Shown here piece after piece: positions 33,250 through 42,501 of a DNA stretch of 64,000 nucleotides. Origin of the DNA: Pseudomonadota bacterium. Its GTDB lineage: Bacteria > Pseudomonadota > Alphaproteobacteria > Rhizobiales > Xanthobacteraceae. How positions within the stretch are numbered: the first letter of the stretch is position 1; the number at the start of each line of letters is the position of its first letter. The notes beneath the pieces are model-generated. The model made no database searches. It was not told the DNA's origin and saw only the letters and a list, made by a program, of their open reading frames with translations. The DNA is taken from assembly GCA_023387735.1 (NCBI GenBank), contig JAEWHP010000041.1, positions 23,877 through 87,876 of the forward strand. The letters are read 5' to 3'. A program made the translations under genes and the position numbers.

Positions 33250-33561
33250 TACCTGGCGGACATTATCCGCCGGGCACGCTGACGTCCGCCGGTTGACACG
33301 GAAGCGGACCTGCCATTTGACGGCAATCTCCGAATTGAATCGGAGCTCGAGCATTTCGGTTCTGATTGAATCAGAACCGAAGCTCCAAATTCTTGGTTTG
33401 ATGAAATTTTATACCGCAGGCAAATCGGCGCGAGCTTGACTGCCACGCAAACCGCGATCGACCCGGTTCAAGTCCCGGTCAGGCTTTCGCTTTAAACGCC
33501 ACAGAGATCGATACCGCCGGAAGGTCTCCTCTCCGGCGGCATCCTCCGCCGGACGAGGCCT
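33250..33561. other. Gene-free stretch with diverged repeat
   Basis: It holds a second copy of the CGGTTCTGATT dyad (33355-33381), a tRNA T-arm-like string at about 33460, and short GC-rich inverted repeats just after the TPR gene stop. No ORF is supported. Confidence 0.55.
33355..33381. repeat. Second dispersed repeat family, copy 2 (diverged)
   Basis: TTCGGTTCTGATT-G-AATCAGAACCGAA is a 13-1-13 perfect dyad with the same core as 27432-27454; flanks have diverged. Confidence 0.65.
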
Positions 33562-36500
33562 CTACCTCGTCGCCCCGGCCCGCTTGCCTGCGATCGTGGG
33601 CAAGGAGCCGGTATGAACCGGCTCGCCCCTGGTCATTTCCGGCGATTGCGGTGCACGCGCCGTGGCGTCCGGGAAGCGGATCTTCATTTCGCGGATGAAC
33701 CCTTCGAGCGTGTCGACGCTGGCCGCCATCCTGGCGATCAGGGCGAACTCGGCGCTGTTGGAAGCGGCCGGCCTGCTCGCGGTGTCGAACTGCAGCTTGT
33801 CAGCCTCGCCCGACATCAGCGGCGCGAATTTTTCGCGGAAGCGCGCCAGGCCGATCGCATCCTCGGCCAGCGCATATCCGACAACGGCGCGGATCACGTC
33901 GCCCTTCTCGGCTGCGTTCAGCGGTTTGAAGTCGCGCCAGCGGTCGGCGTAATACAGTTCGATCTGTTCGGAGGCCTCTCGCCACTGCCGCTGGGCCCAG
34001 TAGATGTCCGAGCGCAGCCGGATCGCCTCGCGGCCTGTGATGTTGGACACGATGTCGAGCGCGAGGTCGTGGCGACCGACGTCGCTCTGGGCGCGGGCCT
34101 CCAGCAACAGCCGCTGCTGCCGCAGTTCGCCGGAGAGATCGGCGATGCGCGACGAGCGCAGCGCTGCGATCGCGCGGTCCGGCTTGCGGTTGGTGAGGTA
34201 GACCATGGCCAGCCGCGCGGCCACCTGCGCGCGCGCCGCCCCCTCCAGCCGCTTGTCGACCTGGTATTGCAGCAGCTCGGCAGCCTGGTCGAGCAGGTCG
34301 ATCGAGGCCAGCCGCTCCGCAAGACGACGGATCATTTCATCGCCACGGCGGCCGATCGGCGTCAGTTCGCGATATTCGTAGAACATGGCCAGCGCGTCGA
34401 CCGGCTTCATGTCCTCGCCCTTCGGGCTGAGAAAGAGCTGCGCAAACAGCGCGGACGCCGCGTCCTGGCTCTGCCGCGACAGTTCGGCATTGGGCTGCAT
34501 CCGGGTCGCGGTCTTGGCGGCCGAGAGCGAGTCCACATATCGTCCGGTGTCGGCGTAGATCTGCACCATCCGGTTCAACGTCATCAGCTCGATCGCGTCG
34601 CCGCGCCAGATCGCTGACAGCGTCTCCAGTTCACGCAGCAGTTCGGCCTGGCCGAGTTCGCCGCGCTTGTGGCTCAAGAGTGATCCGAGCAGCCTCGCCT
34701 CGGCCGACGCCTGCCGGTCGCTGGAGTGCGCTGCAAACCTGTAAGCGTCGATCGCGTCCTTGTCGTGTCCCAGCGCCTCGGCCAGCCGCCCGCGCAGCAC
34801 GGCCATCTCGGGCTTCATGTCGGCGGGGATGCCGATCACGTCAAGTTCGCTGCGCCGGCGCGAGGCGCCAGCGTAATCCTTCACCTCGAGCGCGGCCCGC
34901 ATCGCGTCGAGCGTGATGAGGCGCTGCAGTTCGAGCGGCAGCGAGGCGATCGAGAATTCGGCGTTCTTGAATTTTTCACGCGCGTCGGCCCATTTTTCCT
35001 GACGCGCGAAGGCAAAACCCTTCCACAATTGGGCGTCGTAGCCGTTGCCGATCGCAGGACTGGCGAGAACCCTGAGCCCCCGCTCGGGATGGCCGATCAG
35101 GATGCTGGCGATCGCATTCACCATCAGCACGGCAGCCTCTTCGGAGCCCTGCTTGGTCTCGGAGAGAATGAGATTGGTGACGCCGCGGGCTTCCTGATAC
35201 ATTTCCCGCGCCATGTAGAAATTGGCAAGCTCGAGACGGACCGGCGTCCTCTGTTCCGGCGGGGTGGCAGCAACGGCGTTGATCAGCGTATCAAGCCGCG
35301 TGAAAAACCTTTCCTCGCGGTTCTTGCGCCACTCCTCAGCGTCGAACAGCGGCCGCACCGCGGCGGTCGCGCGCTCGGCGGCAACGTCGGCCGACGACAG
35401 CGTCAAGCCGCCTGGCCGGCCAAGCAGCACCTTGTCGGCGCCGACCTCGGCGCTGACATCGTCGGAATTGGGAAGAACCACCACGCCGTGCACGGTTTCC
35501 AGCAGCGACAGCTCGACGAAATCCTGCCGCTTGAGAAGGCCGCGGGTCGGCGGCGGCGCGGTGACAACGACGAGCGCATCGCCGGCGTCGGGATCGATCA
35601 GCCGGTGCATCGCCCCCGGACTGGCGAGCGGCACGCTGACACTGGCGAGCGCGGGATCGGTGACGTTGCGCAGCACTGCCAGCGGCAGCGGCGGAGCCTG
35701 GCCGCGATCGGCAAGCGTCAGCGTCCACTCCGTGCCGTTGGCGCGGCCTTCACTCTCGAGCGAGGCAATCTGGGGCCGGTTGAGCCTGATACGGATGGCC
35801 TGCCCCTTCTCCAGCGGCAGCCGGCTGACATCGCCGATGATGGATCCGCCCTTGGCGCGGATCGGCTCGACGTCGATCGGCGTAGCCTGGTCGAACACCA
35901 GCCACACGGTGTCGGCCCGGCGGAACAGCGCCGCGGGCGTCGGCCCGGCAAAGGTGAACGTCATCCGAAGGGCGTCGCTGTCGCGCCTCGCCTCGACGGA
36001 TGTGACGTTATTTTTCTGACCACTCTCTTTTGGCTGAGGCGATATCGCCGGCATCGCTGGTTTTGCCGCCTCGACCGGTACGGGCGCCTGCTTGGGGGTG
36101 GCGGCCTTTGGTGCTTCCGCCGCCATCTGGACCGGCTCTGCCGGCGGCGCGGGCTTCGCGGCTTGCACCGGCGATGTGTTTGCAGTCGCGACCGCGGGCG
36201 CTGCGTTCTCGATCAACGGCACGGCCTTGTCGGCAGTGGGTGTGGCGATCTCTGTTGCGGCTGGAATCTTTTCGGGCGCTTCACGCGCCTGTCCGGGCTT
36301 GATCTCGATCCCGGCCTGCTCGGCAATCTGCTCAGAGGTGACGGGCGGAGGCTCCGCGGACTGCTGCGGGGGCGGCATCGCTTCCTTGAGCCGCTTGTCG
36401 CGGGAAGCCCGCGCGGCTGTCTGCGGCTTGGCCGGAGGCGTCGCTGCGGCCTGCGGCTCCGGCAGCGTCGTCTTTTCCGCCTGCTGGAAGGCGACGTCGA

Positions 36501-37362
36501 TCACATAGTTCTTTTCCTCGCGGAAGGAATGCACATCGACATCGCCGATCAGCACGATATCGACGGCGGACGATTCAACGTCGGCCCGCTGGCTGATCGA
36601 GGCGACATTCGGTGGCGCAGCCACCTTGGCGTCGGCGAGATCGAAGCTGAGCACGTTGTTGAACTGCAGCGTCAGCTTCTGCTCGTTGAGGACCGACGAC
36701 ACATTGACGCCGTCGGGCATCTCGAACACGAAGCGCACGAAGGTAGGCTGCACCAGCGCGCGGACCCGAACCGGCGGCCTCTTCTTGGCGGCGGCGACTG
36801 CCATCTGCGCGCGAAGCGCCCGCTCGGCGGCCCGTGCCCTCGCCGCCAGTTCGCGAATGACTTCGGCGGGAAGCGGCGGCGGCGGACCGGTCCAGCTATC
36901 GGGGAGAAAGTCGACGAAGATCCGCTCGCCCGCCGTCATGGTGTTGACGGTGACCCGCCGCGCCAGCGACAGCCGGATTGCAGTGCCGTCAGGGTCGCGC
37001 CGCGCTGAACCGACATAGTCCGGGACGGCATCCGACAATTTATCGACGGGAATATCCACCGGGCGCTTGAAGTGGATGATGATGATCGAGCCCGCAGTCG
37101 ACACCTCGGACTCGACGTCCTCGGCAAGCCTGAGCACCAGCCGGGCGAAGCCGCCCGCGGAGGCAAATGTCGCCTCGCCCCGCACCGGATCGTCGGCGCG
37201 GCAGGGCTGAGACAGAGTCAGGCCTACGAGCAGCAGGAAAAGACCCAGATAACGGCCGTAACGGTCAAGGCAATGGGATGCCGTCCGCGCCAATGCGCGG
37301 CCCGGCGACCCAATTCCAATGGCAGCCCGTCGCCCCATCCGGGAAATTCTCTTTGGCCTCAA
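33562..37362 (-). CDS. Large periplasmic TPR-type protein of the flagellar region
   Basis: The 1266-aa protein has a signal sequence near residues 33-56 (LGLFLLLVGLTLSQPCRA-D) and beta-rich AMIN-like stretches (about 60-300, and again about 460-590). A Pro/Ala-rich linker (about 310-450) separates them. A long all-helical C-terminal half (about 680-1240) has TPR-like helix pairs (e.g. NFYMAREMYQEARGVTNLIL, AYRFAAHSSDRQASAEA). Such architecture suits a periplasmic scaffold, possibly at the motor. It lies among motor genes but faces away from them, and its promoter has a full CtrA box. The function is unproven. Confidence 0.8.
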   Translation of the reverse strand: MRPKRISRMGRRAAIGIGSPGRALARTASHCLDRYGRYLGLFLLLVGLTLSQPCRADDPVRGEATFASAGGFARLVLRLAEDVESEVSTAGSIIIIHFKRPVDIPVDKLSDAVPDYVGSARRDPDGTAIRLSLARRVTVNTMTAGERIFVDFLPDSWTGPPPPLPAEVIRELAARARAAERALRAQMAVAAAKKRPPVRVRALVQPTFVRFVFEMPDGVNVSSVLNEQKLTLQFNNVLSFDLADAKVAAPPNVASISQRADVESSAVDIVLIGDVDVHSFREEKNYVIDVAFQQAEKTTLPEPQAAATPPAKPQTAARASRDKRLKEAMPPPQQSAEPPPVTSEQIAEQAGIEIKPGQAREAPEKIPAATEIATPTADKAVPLIENAAPAVATANTSPVQAAKPAPPAEPVQMAAEAPKAATPKQAPVPVEAAKPAMPAISPQPKESGQKNNVTSVEARRDSDALRMTFTFAGPTPAALFRRADTVWLVFDQATPIDVEPIRAKGGSIIGDVSRLPLEKGQAIRIRLNRPQIASLESEGRANGTEWTLTLADRGQAPPLPLAVLRNVTDPALASVSVPLASPGAMHRLIDPDAGDALVVVTAPPPTRGLLKRQDFVELSLLETVHGVVVLPNSDDVSAEVGADKVLLGRPGGLTLSSADVAAERATAAVRPLFDAEEWRKNREERFFTRLDTLINAVAATPPEQRTPVRLELANFYMAREMYQEARGVTNLILSETKQGSEEAAVLMVNAIASILIGHPERGLRVLASPAIGNGYDAQLWKGFAFARQEKWADAREKFKNAEFSIASLPLELQRLITLDAMRAALEVKDYAGASRRRSELDVIGIPADMKPEMAVLRGRLAEALGHDKDAIDAYRFAAHSSDRQASAEARLLGSLLSHKRGELGQAELLRELETLSAIWRGDAIELMTLNRMVQIYADTGRYVDSLSAAKTATRMQPNAELSRQSQDAASALFAQLFLSPKGEDMKPVDALAMFYEYRELTPIGRRGDEMIRRLAERLASIDLLDQAAELLQYQVDKRLEGAARAQVAARLAMVYLTNRKPDRAIAALRSSRIADLSGELRQQRLLLEARAQSDVGRHDLALDIVSNITGREAIRLRSDIYWAQRQWREASEQIELYYADRWRDFKPLNAAEKGDVIRAVVGYALAEDAIGLARFREKFAPLMSGEADKLQFDTASRPAASNSAEFALIARMAASVDTLEGFIREMKIRFPDATARAPQSPEMTRGEPVHTGSLPTIAGKRAGATR

Positions 37363-37686
37363 CGATACAGCGCGGCGAAGCGCCCTCGCCTGCGGTTCTG
37401 AATCTTGGATCGGCGGGCTTAAGGCTTTGTTAACATCAACTTATTGATTTCATTCAATGCCGCCGAGCGGGTCCTGGACGCGGAGAGTAAGCCTGTTTCC
37501 GGTCACTTCGCGGCCCAGACGACCGAATCCGGGCCGCCGACAGCGACAACCGCGCCCAACCGCCGCCCAGCATTTAATCGCAGCCATGCAAGGAACCATC
37601 TTCAATACCGTTCCGTTCTAGAACAGAATGCAGTTGGGGGCGCACGGCAAACCCCGGCTCGTAGAGCCGGCAGTGGAGTGTTTGGC
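37363..37686. promoter_or_regulatory. Divergent promoter region of the TPR gene
   Basis: Contains the CtrA box at 37419-37433 and AT-rich sequence next to it (TTAACATCAACTTATTG). The right part has no recognised feature before the small ORF at 37687. Confidence 0.6.
37419..37433. promoter_or_regulatory. CtrA binding site upstream of the TPR gene
   Basis: TTAA-GGCTTTG-TTAA followed by C is an exact CtrA consensus, 57 bp upstream of the TPR gene start. The same arrangement is found in front of flgB. Confidence 0.8.
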
Positions 37687-37908
37687 ATGGCAACCCAGAT
37701 CGTGATGGACCGTACTGGCGACACCCGGCACACATTCGACGTCAATGATCGTGCAGCTGTCGCAAAGGCCGAGCGGCGTTTTATGGAATTGACCGGCGCG
37801 GGCTTTACGGCCGCGACCCGCACGGGCCCCGGCGAGCAGCGTGTGATCCGCAGTTTCGATCCGACGGCGGAAGAGACCCTGTTTTATCCGCGCCTCGTCG
37901 GTGGCTGA
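37687..37908 (+). CDS. Small protein of unknown function
   Basis: The 73-aa protein (MATQIVMDRTGDTRHTFDVN..., AERRFMELTGAGFTAATRT) has a beta-alpha pattern. Its stop is 5 bp before the next gene, implying one operon. I know the sequence type as widespread in rhizobia but no function. Confidence 0.65.
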   Translation: MATQIVMDRTGDTRHTFDVNDRAAVAKAERRFMELTGAGFTAATRTGPGEQRVIRSFDPTAEETLFYPRLVGG

Positions 37909-37913
37909 CCACC

Positions 37914-38369
37914 ATGACCGCGCAGGCCGCACTTGCGGTGTGCTCGTTCATCCTGGCCCTGATTGCCGCAGTGACGCTGTCAACGCTTTCGGTAGCGTTG
38001 GCGCGTTACGCTTCGACGGCTGACCCGATTCACCTGTCGCGTGATCGCCGGGCTCTCAAGCTGTTGAAGGACTGGCTCTCGCCGGAACAACTCGCCTGCT
38101 ACGAGCGCTACAGCTTTTTCGACGTGATCGGCAGCGATACCGGAACACGCTTCCGGATTCACCACGGTACCCAGACCAACATCGAGGAGCTCGGCAGCAA
38201 CGGGCGCCTTGTCTGCAAATGGTGCTTCGGGCCTGACGGCAACCTCGCCGCCGGGGATGTCATGCTGACACAAAAGATCGCTCTCGAAACCAACGAACGT
38301 AGCGCGCTCATGGTGGCAAATCGCTCCTACGCCCGTCCCGACCGTGGAGCGTTTCACAGGGTGACGTGA
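37914..38369 (+). CDS. Membrane-anchored protein of unknown function
   Basis: The 151-aa protein has an N-terminal membrane span (ALAVCSFILALIAAVTLSTL) and a soluble domain with LSPEQLACYERYSFFDVIGS and a CKWCFGP cysteine pair. It follows the 73-aa gene by 5 bp. No named family. Confidence 0.68.
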   Translation: MTAQAALAVCSFILALIAAVTLSTLSVALARYASTADPIHLSRDRRALKLLKDWLSPEQLACYERYSFFDVIGSDTGTRFRIHHGTQTNIEELGSNGRLVCKWCFGPDGNLAAGDVMLTQKIALETNERSALMVANRSYARPDRGAFHRVT

Positions 38370-38398
38370 ATCCGAGCTGCCGCGGAGCCGATTCCGCG

Positions 38399-39193
38399 TC
38401 AGTTCGGCTTCTGCGGCAGGATCTTGCCTTCGATCTTCGGCAGTTCGGCGGTGGAGGTGGATTTGTCGCTACCGGCGCGGCGCGCCAGTTCGACCGTGAG
38501 CCGCTCGGCCGCTTCCGGCTGCATCAGGCCCAGGATGTCCGACATCTTCCGCGGCGCGATCTGCGAGGCAATATCGTAGAGCACCGACATCTCGAGCCGG
38601 TCGAACACCTTGGCGGCGTCCTTTGGTTTCATGCCCTCATACATCGTGATGATGCCCTTGAAGCGCGCGGCATCCTGCTCCGCCTTTTGCCCGGCCGCAG
38701 TCGAGATCTTTGCTTCCGTCGCCTTCGCCTCCTCGACGCGGCCCTCGATGCGCTTCTCGGCCGATTTCAGCAGGCTTTCGCGGATTTCGATTTCACGTGC
38801 GCGCTGTTCCAGTTCCTGGCGACGCGACTGCAGCCGTTCGAGAATGGCGCGCTCCGACGGCGACACCGATTGCGGGCTCTGGTCCGGAAACACCACGACC
38901 CCGTCGGGCTTCGGCGCTTCCACTGCGGGAGCGGCGGGCTTCGGGGCCTCCTCTTTCTTGGGCTCTTCCTTCTTGACCGAGCCGGTGACGTCGGCGTCGC
39001 CCCTGGCGCCCGGGAAACCCAGATTGTCCTGCGCCCAGGATCGCTTTGCCGGTGGCGGCGGGCTCGGCTGGCTCGGCTGGTATTCGAACACGTATCCGCC
39101 ATCGATCACGAGGCCCGCGATCTTCAGCACCACGAGGCCGAAGATCGCGACCAGCACGACCGGAATGACGCGGATATCGCGGAACGATTTCAT
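38399..39193 (-). CDS. MotE-family flagellar motility protein
   Basis: The 264-aa protein has an N-terminal membrane span (VIPVVLVAIFGLVVLKIAGLV), a Pro/Lys-rich linker and a long coiled coil (ERAILERLQSRRQELEQRA). It ends in a MgtE-N-like C-terminal domain (MYEGMKPKDAAKVFDRLE, IASQIAPRKMSDIL). MotE-type proteins act in the periplasm in flagellar motor function. It overlaps the DUF6468 gene by 4 bp. Confidence 0.85.
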   Translation of the reverse strand: MKSFRDIRVIPVVLVAIFGLVVLKIAGLVIDGGYVFEYQPSQPSPPPPAKRSWAQDNLGFPGARGDADVTGSVKKEEPKKEEAPKPAAPAVEAPKPDGVVVFPDQSPQSVSPSERAILERLQSRRQELEQRAREIEIRESLLKSAEKRIEGRVEEAKATEAKISTAAGQKAEQDAARFKGIITMYEGMKPKDAAKVFDRLEMSVLYDIASQIAPRKMSDILGLMQPEAAERLTVELARRAGSDKSTSTAELPKIEGKILPQKPN

Positions 39194-39627
39194 GCAGCTA
39201 TGCCACTCGCCCTGCGGCGTTCAGCGAAGGCTTCCGCCGCCGCGGCCACTGCCTTGGCATTCGACGCCCTGGGCGCGGCGGGTTCGGTCTCCTGCGAAGG
39301 CCGCGCCGCAATCGCGATCTTGGACAACCGGCGAATGACGCCGTCGCCTTCGGCCAGCATATCCTTCAGGTGCCCTGCCATCTGCGTCGCGGCGGAAAGC
39401 TGGCTGCCGAGATTCTCGTTGACGTCGCGCACGGTGTGCTTGAGGCCGCCGATCGCGCGTTCGGCGATTTCGGTCGCGGTGATCAGTTCGGCGATCGTGG
39501 CCTTCAGCGAATGCTCGTCCGCCTTCAGCCGCTTCAGCCGCTTGTTGAGCAGCATGCAGTAGCCGATCGTGAGCATCAGCAGCACCGCTACCAGACTCTC
39601 GATCACAATGCCAAGGGAATGACTCAT
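39190..39627 (-). CDS. DUF6468-like motility-associated membrane protein
   Basis: The 145-aa protein has one N-terminal span (VIESLVAVLLMLTIGYCMLL) followed by a helical coil (LKRLKADEHSLKATIAEL). It overlaps fliM and the MotE-family gene by 4 bp each, so the three genes are translationally coupled. The role is probably motor-related, by context. Confidence 0.78.
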   Translation of the reverse strand: MSHSLGIVIESLVAVLLMLTIGYCMLLNKRLKRLKADEHSLKATIAELITATEIAERAIGGLKHTVRDVNENLGSQLSAATQMAGHLKDMLAEGDGVIRRLSKIAIAARPSQETEPAAPRASNAKAVAAAAEAFAERRRASGIAA

Positions 39628-40823
39628 TGTGCCTCCATCAACTTGGTTTGCTCGTCGGCCTTCTCGAACATCGCGAAGGTCGTATGGGGTTTGCGCAACT
39701 GCTTGGTGACGCGGATGGCGACGCGGTCGCCGACCCGGCCCATCCGCCCCTCGGTCAACAGCACGTTGCCGCAGCGGACCTGCACCAGCGCCTCGGGGCG
39801 CATTTCCAGCGGCAGGGTGTCGCCGACCTTGAGCTTCATCAGCTGCTTGAGCGGAATGTCGGCCTCATACAGCACCGCATCGACCGAAATCTCGGCCTGC
39901 GCCACCTCGGTCGCGAAATGCCCTTCCCAGATCGGATCGCGGCCGAACTTTTCGCCCATGAACATCTGGAGCAGAACCGGGCGGATCGGCTCGATGGTGG
40001 CGTAGGGCAGCAGAAGTTCGACAATACCGCCGCGGTCTTCCATATCGATGCGCAGCCGCACCAGGATCGCAGCGTTGGCGGGACGGCTGATCGCGGCAAA
40101 GCGCGGATTGGTTTCAAGCCGGTCGATCGAGAAGGTCACGGGCGACAGCGGGCGGAAAGCCTGTTCGGCATCTGCAAGAATGACTTCAACCAGGCGCTTG
40201 ACCAGGTTGGTTTCGATCGTGGTGTAGGGCCGGCCTTCGATGCGCAGCGAGGTCTGGCCGCGGCGGCCGCCGAGCAGCACGTCGATGATCGAATAGATCA
40301 GGCTGGAATCGACCGTGGCCAGGCCAAAGTTTTCCCACTCCTCGGCCTTGAAAACGGACAGTACCGCCGGCAGCGGGATCGAGTTCATGTAGTCGCCGAA
40401 GCGGACCGAAGTAATGCGGTCAAGCGAGACTTCGACGTTGTCGGAGGTGAAATTGCGCAAGGACGTGGTCATCAACCGCACCAGGCGGTCGAACACGATT
40501 TCCAGCATCGGCAGGCGCTCGTAGGACACCATCGCCGAATCGATGATGGCGCGAATGCCGGAATTGTCGTCGAGGCTGACGTCGCCGACGGTGAAGCCGA
40601 GCAGATTGTCGATTTCCTCCTGCGACAGGACCCGCTCGCCGGAGTTCTTGTTGCCGAAGTCGCGGCTGCCGTCCTCGACCATGGCCGCCCATTGCAGCGC
40701 CATGCTCTCGGAGAGTTCGTTGGCGGCGGCCTCTTCCGCAGCCGCCGCGGGATCCTCGGAATCGAGCGACGCCTCCCATTGGGCGGCAATCGCGTCCTGG
40801 TCCATCTGGTCCTTGCTTACCAT
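39624..40823 (-). CDS. fliM: Flagellar switch protein FliM
   Basis: The 399-aa protein has an LSQEEIDNLLG motif at about residue 65 and the FliM middle domain (VSYERLPMLEIVFDRLVRLM, EEWENFGLATVDSSLIYSI, DVLLGG). The C-terminal SpoA domain contains LPLEMRPEALVQVRCGNVLL. It carries an N-terminal extension of about 60 residues with two QWxA motifs (IAAQWEASLDSED and MALQWAAMVED), where the CheY-binding segment normally sits. It is 19 bp from fliL. Confidence 0.94.
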   Translation of the reverse strand: MVSKDQMDQDAIAAQWEASLDSEDPAAAAEEAAANELSESMALQWAAMVEDGSRDFGNKNSGERVLSQEEIDNLLGFTVGDVSLDDNSGIRAIIDSAMVSYERLPMLEIVFDRLVRLMTTSLRNFTSDNVEVSLDRITSVRFGDYMNSIPLPAVLSVFKAEEWENFGLATVDSSLIYSIIDVLLGGRRGQTSLRIEGRPYTTIETNLVKRLVEVILADAEQAFRPLSPVTFSIDRLETNPRFAAISRPANAAILVRLRIDMEDRGGIVELLLPYATIEPIRPVLLQMFMGEKFGRDPIWEGHFATEVAQAEISVDAVLYEADIPLKQLMKLKVGDTLPLEMRPEALVQVRCGNVLLTEGRMGRVGDRVAIRVTKQLRKPHTTFAMFEKADEQTKLMEAQ

Positions 40824-40842
40824 GATCTCTGGATCCGCCGCG

Positions 40843-41337
40843 TCACTGAACCACGATTTCCTTGAACAGCACCGCGCTGACCTGCTGCGGCGCCACCGCG
40901 TAATTGACGCGCTTGGTCAGTTCCTCCTTGAGGCGGAAAAGCCCGGCCGAACCGTTGAGGTCGGAGGGGCGCAACTCGCGCAGGTAAGTCTGGAACAGGT
41001 CGGTGACGCGCGGCAGGTTCGGCTTGATGGCCTCGACCTCCTTGCCCTCCTTGATCTCGAGCACGACCTTGACGCGGAGATATTGCACGCGCTCGCCCGG
41101 CGCGCCGACCAGGTTGACCATCATGTCGGGCACTTCGAGGAACGAAGACGGCTTCGGCGGCGGCGCTTCGGCGTGCTTCTCCTCGCCATGGCCCTTCATC
41201 ATGAAGAACCATGCGCCTCCGCCGGCGGCGAGGATGGCGACGAAGCCTGCAGCCGCAATGATCAGCTTGAGCTTGCCTTTTTTCGCCGGCGCGGCTTCGC
41301 CGTCGACCGCGCCTTCTGCCTGCTCGTTGTCAGCCAT
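40843..41337 (-). CDS. fliL: Flagellar basal body protein FliL
   Basis: The 164-aa protein has a short cytoplasmic N-terminus, one span (LIIAAAGFVAILAAGGGAWFF) and a periplasmic stomatin-like domain (VQYLRVKVVLEI). ATG 41337 (MADNEQAEG) is used; upstream codons lack similarity. FliL supports the stator at the motor. First gene of fliL-fliM-DUF6468-MotE. Confidence 0.93.
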   Translation of the reverse strand: MADNEQAEGAVDGEAAPAKKGKLKLIIAAAGFVAILAAGGGAWFFMMKGHGEEKHAEAPPPKPSSFLEVPDMMVNLVGAPGERVQYLRVKVVLEIKEGKEVEAIKPNLPRVTDLFQTYLRELRPSDLNGSAGLFRLKEELTKRVNYAVAPQQVSAVLFKEIVVQ

Positions 41338-41719
41338 TGCCCCGTCCGTTTCCGATCTGGAACGAACGCGGTTGCCACCAGCCTGGGTAACAGAGCCCCC
41401 ACAACGCGAAACAAAAGCCGCCAGCGCACACGCGCCCTCAATAGGTGCAACGCTAGGGTAGTAATGGTTAACGGAACCTTTCCGTTTGCGTCCAGCTAGG
41501 AAAAATCTGCCGGGCAAACATGGTCAACAAGACCTTTCTGCCGCCCGCGCCGCGCTTCGAAAAGTGCCTACCCCATTGAGAAACAATCATTTCCCGACTT
41601 GGCACGGCTTTCGCTGAGTAGATCGCGACCGGAAGGCTTGGGAGAGCCGGAGGGTTAAGGGATCCGGACGGCGAGCTTGGGAGAGCTTGGCCTCGGATCG
41701 ATCAAGGGGAGAACCACCG
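41338..41719. promoter_or_regulatory. Divergent fliL/flgF promoter region
   Basis: The 382-bp stretch contains a GTTAAC half site near 41469 and the sigma-54-like element at 41600-41615. AGGGGAG just before flgF is its ribosome-binding site. No ORF is supported. Confidence 0.65.
41600..41615 (+). promoter_or_regulatory. Sigma-54-type promoter of flgFGAH
   Basis: TGGCACGGCTTTCGCT has the invariant GG-N10-GC spacing and the TGGCACG block of -24/-12 promoters, with TC in place of TT in the -12 region. flgF starts about 100 bp downstream. A near-identical element precedes flgI. Confidence 0.72.
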
Positions 41720-42484
41720 ATGGAGAACACGCTTCTCGTCGGACTTTCGCGGCAGATCACGCTGGAGCGACAGCTCGATGTCGTTGCCAACAACGTCGCC
41801 AACATCAACACGACCGGTTTCAAGGCCGACCGGTCGCTGTTCGAGGAATACCTGCGCTCGCCTGCGCGTGAAGACAATTTCGTGCCCGCCGACCGCCGCG
41901 TCTCCTTTGTGCAGGACCGCGCGACCTTCCACGATTTCTCGGCCGGCCCCTCCGAGGCGACCAAGAACCCGCTCGACGTCTCAATCGACGGCAAGGCCTT
42001 CCTGGCGGTGCAGACTGCCGCCGGCGAGCGCTACACCCGTGACGGCGGCCTGCAGATCAACAACCAGGGCCAGCTCGTGACCGCGGGCGGCGATCCTGTG
42101 ATGGGCATCTCCGGCCCGATCGTGTTCCAGCCGACCGACAAGCAGATCAACATTGCGGCCGACGGCAACGTCACCGTGGTCGAGGGCACCGGCCGCACCG
42201 ATTCAGTGCGCGGCAAGCTGCGGCTGGTCTCGTTTGCCGACGCCCAGAAGCTCGTCAAGGAAGGCAGCAACCTCTACTCCGCCGGCCAGGGCATCGCGCC
42301 CGAGCCCGACACGACTTCGCGGGTGCGCCAGGGCTTCATCGAGAGATCGAACGTCAATTCCGTCCATGAGATGAGCCGCCTGATCGAGATCACGCGGACC
42401 TACACGAAGATCTCCTCGCTGCTGCAGCAGCAGCACGACCTGCACCGAACTGCAATCGAGAAACTCGCCGACGTTCCGGCATAA
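41720..42484 (+). CDS. flgF: Flagellar rod protein FlgF
   Basis: The 254-aa protein begins MENTLLVGLSRQITLERQLD with VANNVANINTTGFKAD, the rod N-terminal motif. The middle has DGKAFLAVQT and RYTRDGGLQI. ATG 41720 follows AGGGGAG at 9 bp. Distal/proximal rod component; flgG follows after 17 bp. Confidence 0.95.
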   Translation: MENTLLVGLSRQITLERQLDVVANNVANINTTGFKADRSLFEEYLRSPAREDNFVPADRRVSFVQDRATFHDFSAGPSEATKNPLDVSIDGKAFLAVQTAAGERYTRDGGLQINNQGQLVTAGGDPVMGISGPIVFQPTDKQINIAADGNVTVVEGTGRTDSVRGKLRLVSFADAQKLVKEGSNLYSAGQGIAPEPDTTSRVRQGFIERSNVNSVHEMSRLIEITRTYTKISSLLQQQHDLHRTAIEKLADVPA

Positions 42485-42501
42485 CCGTAAGGCACTGATC
42501 G

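Noticed and set aside
33455..33485. String GGTTCAAGTCCCGGTC resembling a tRNA T-arm
   Set aside because: The flanks do not form the T-stem or an acceptor stem, and no anticodon arm is found upstream; at most a decayed fragment.
34726..37008. 760-codon open frame opposite the large TPR gene
   Set aside because: Same third-position effect; composition is Arg/Gly/His-rich and no domain can be seen.
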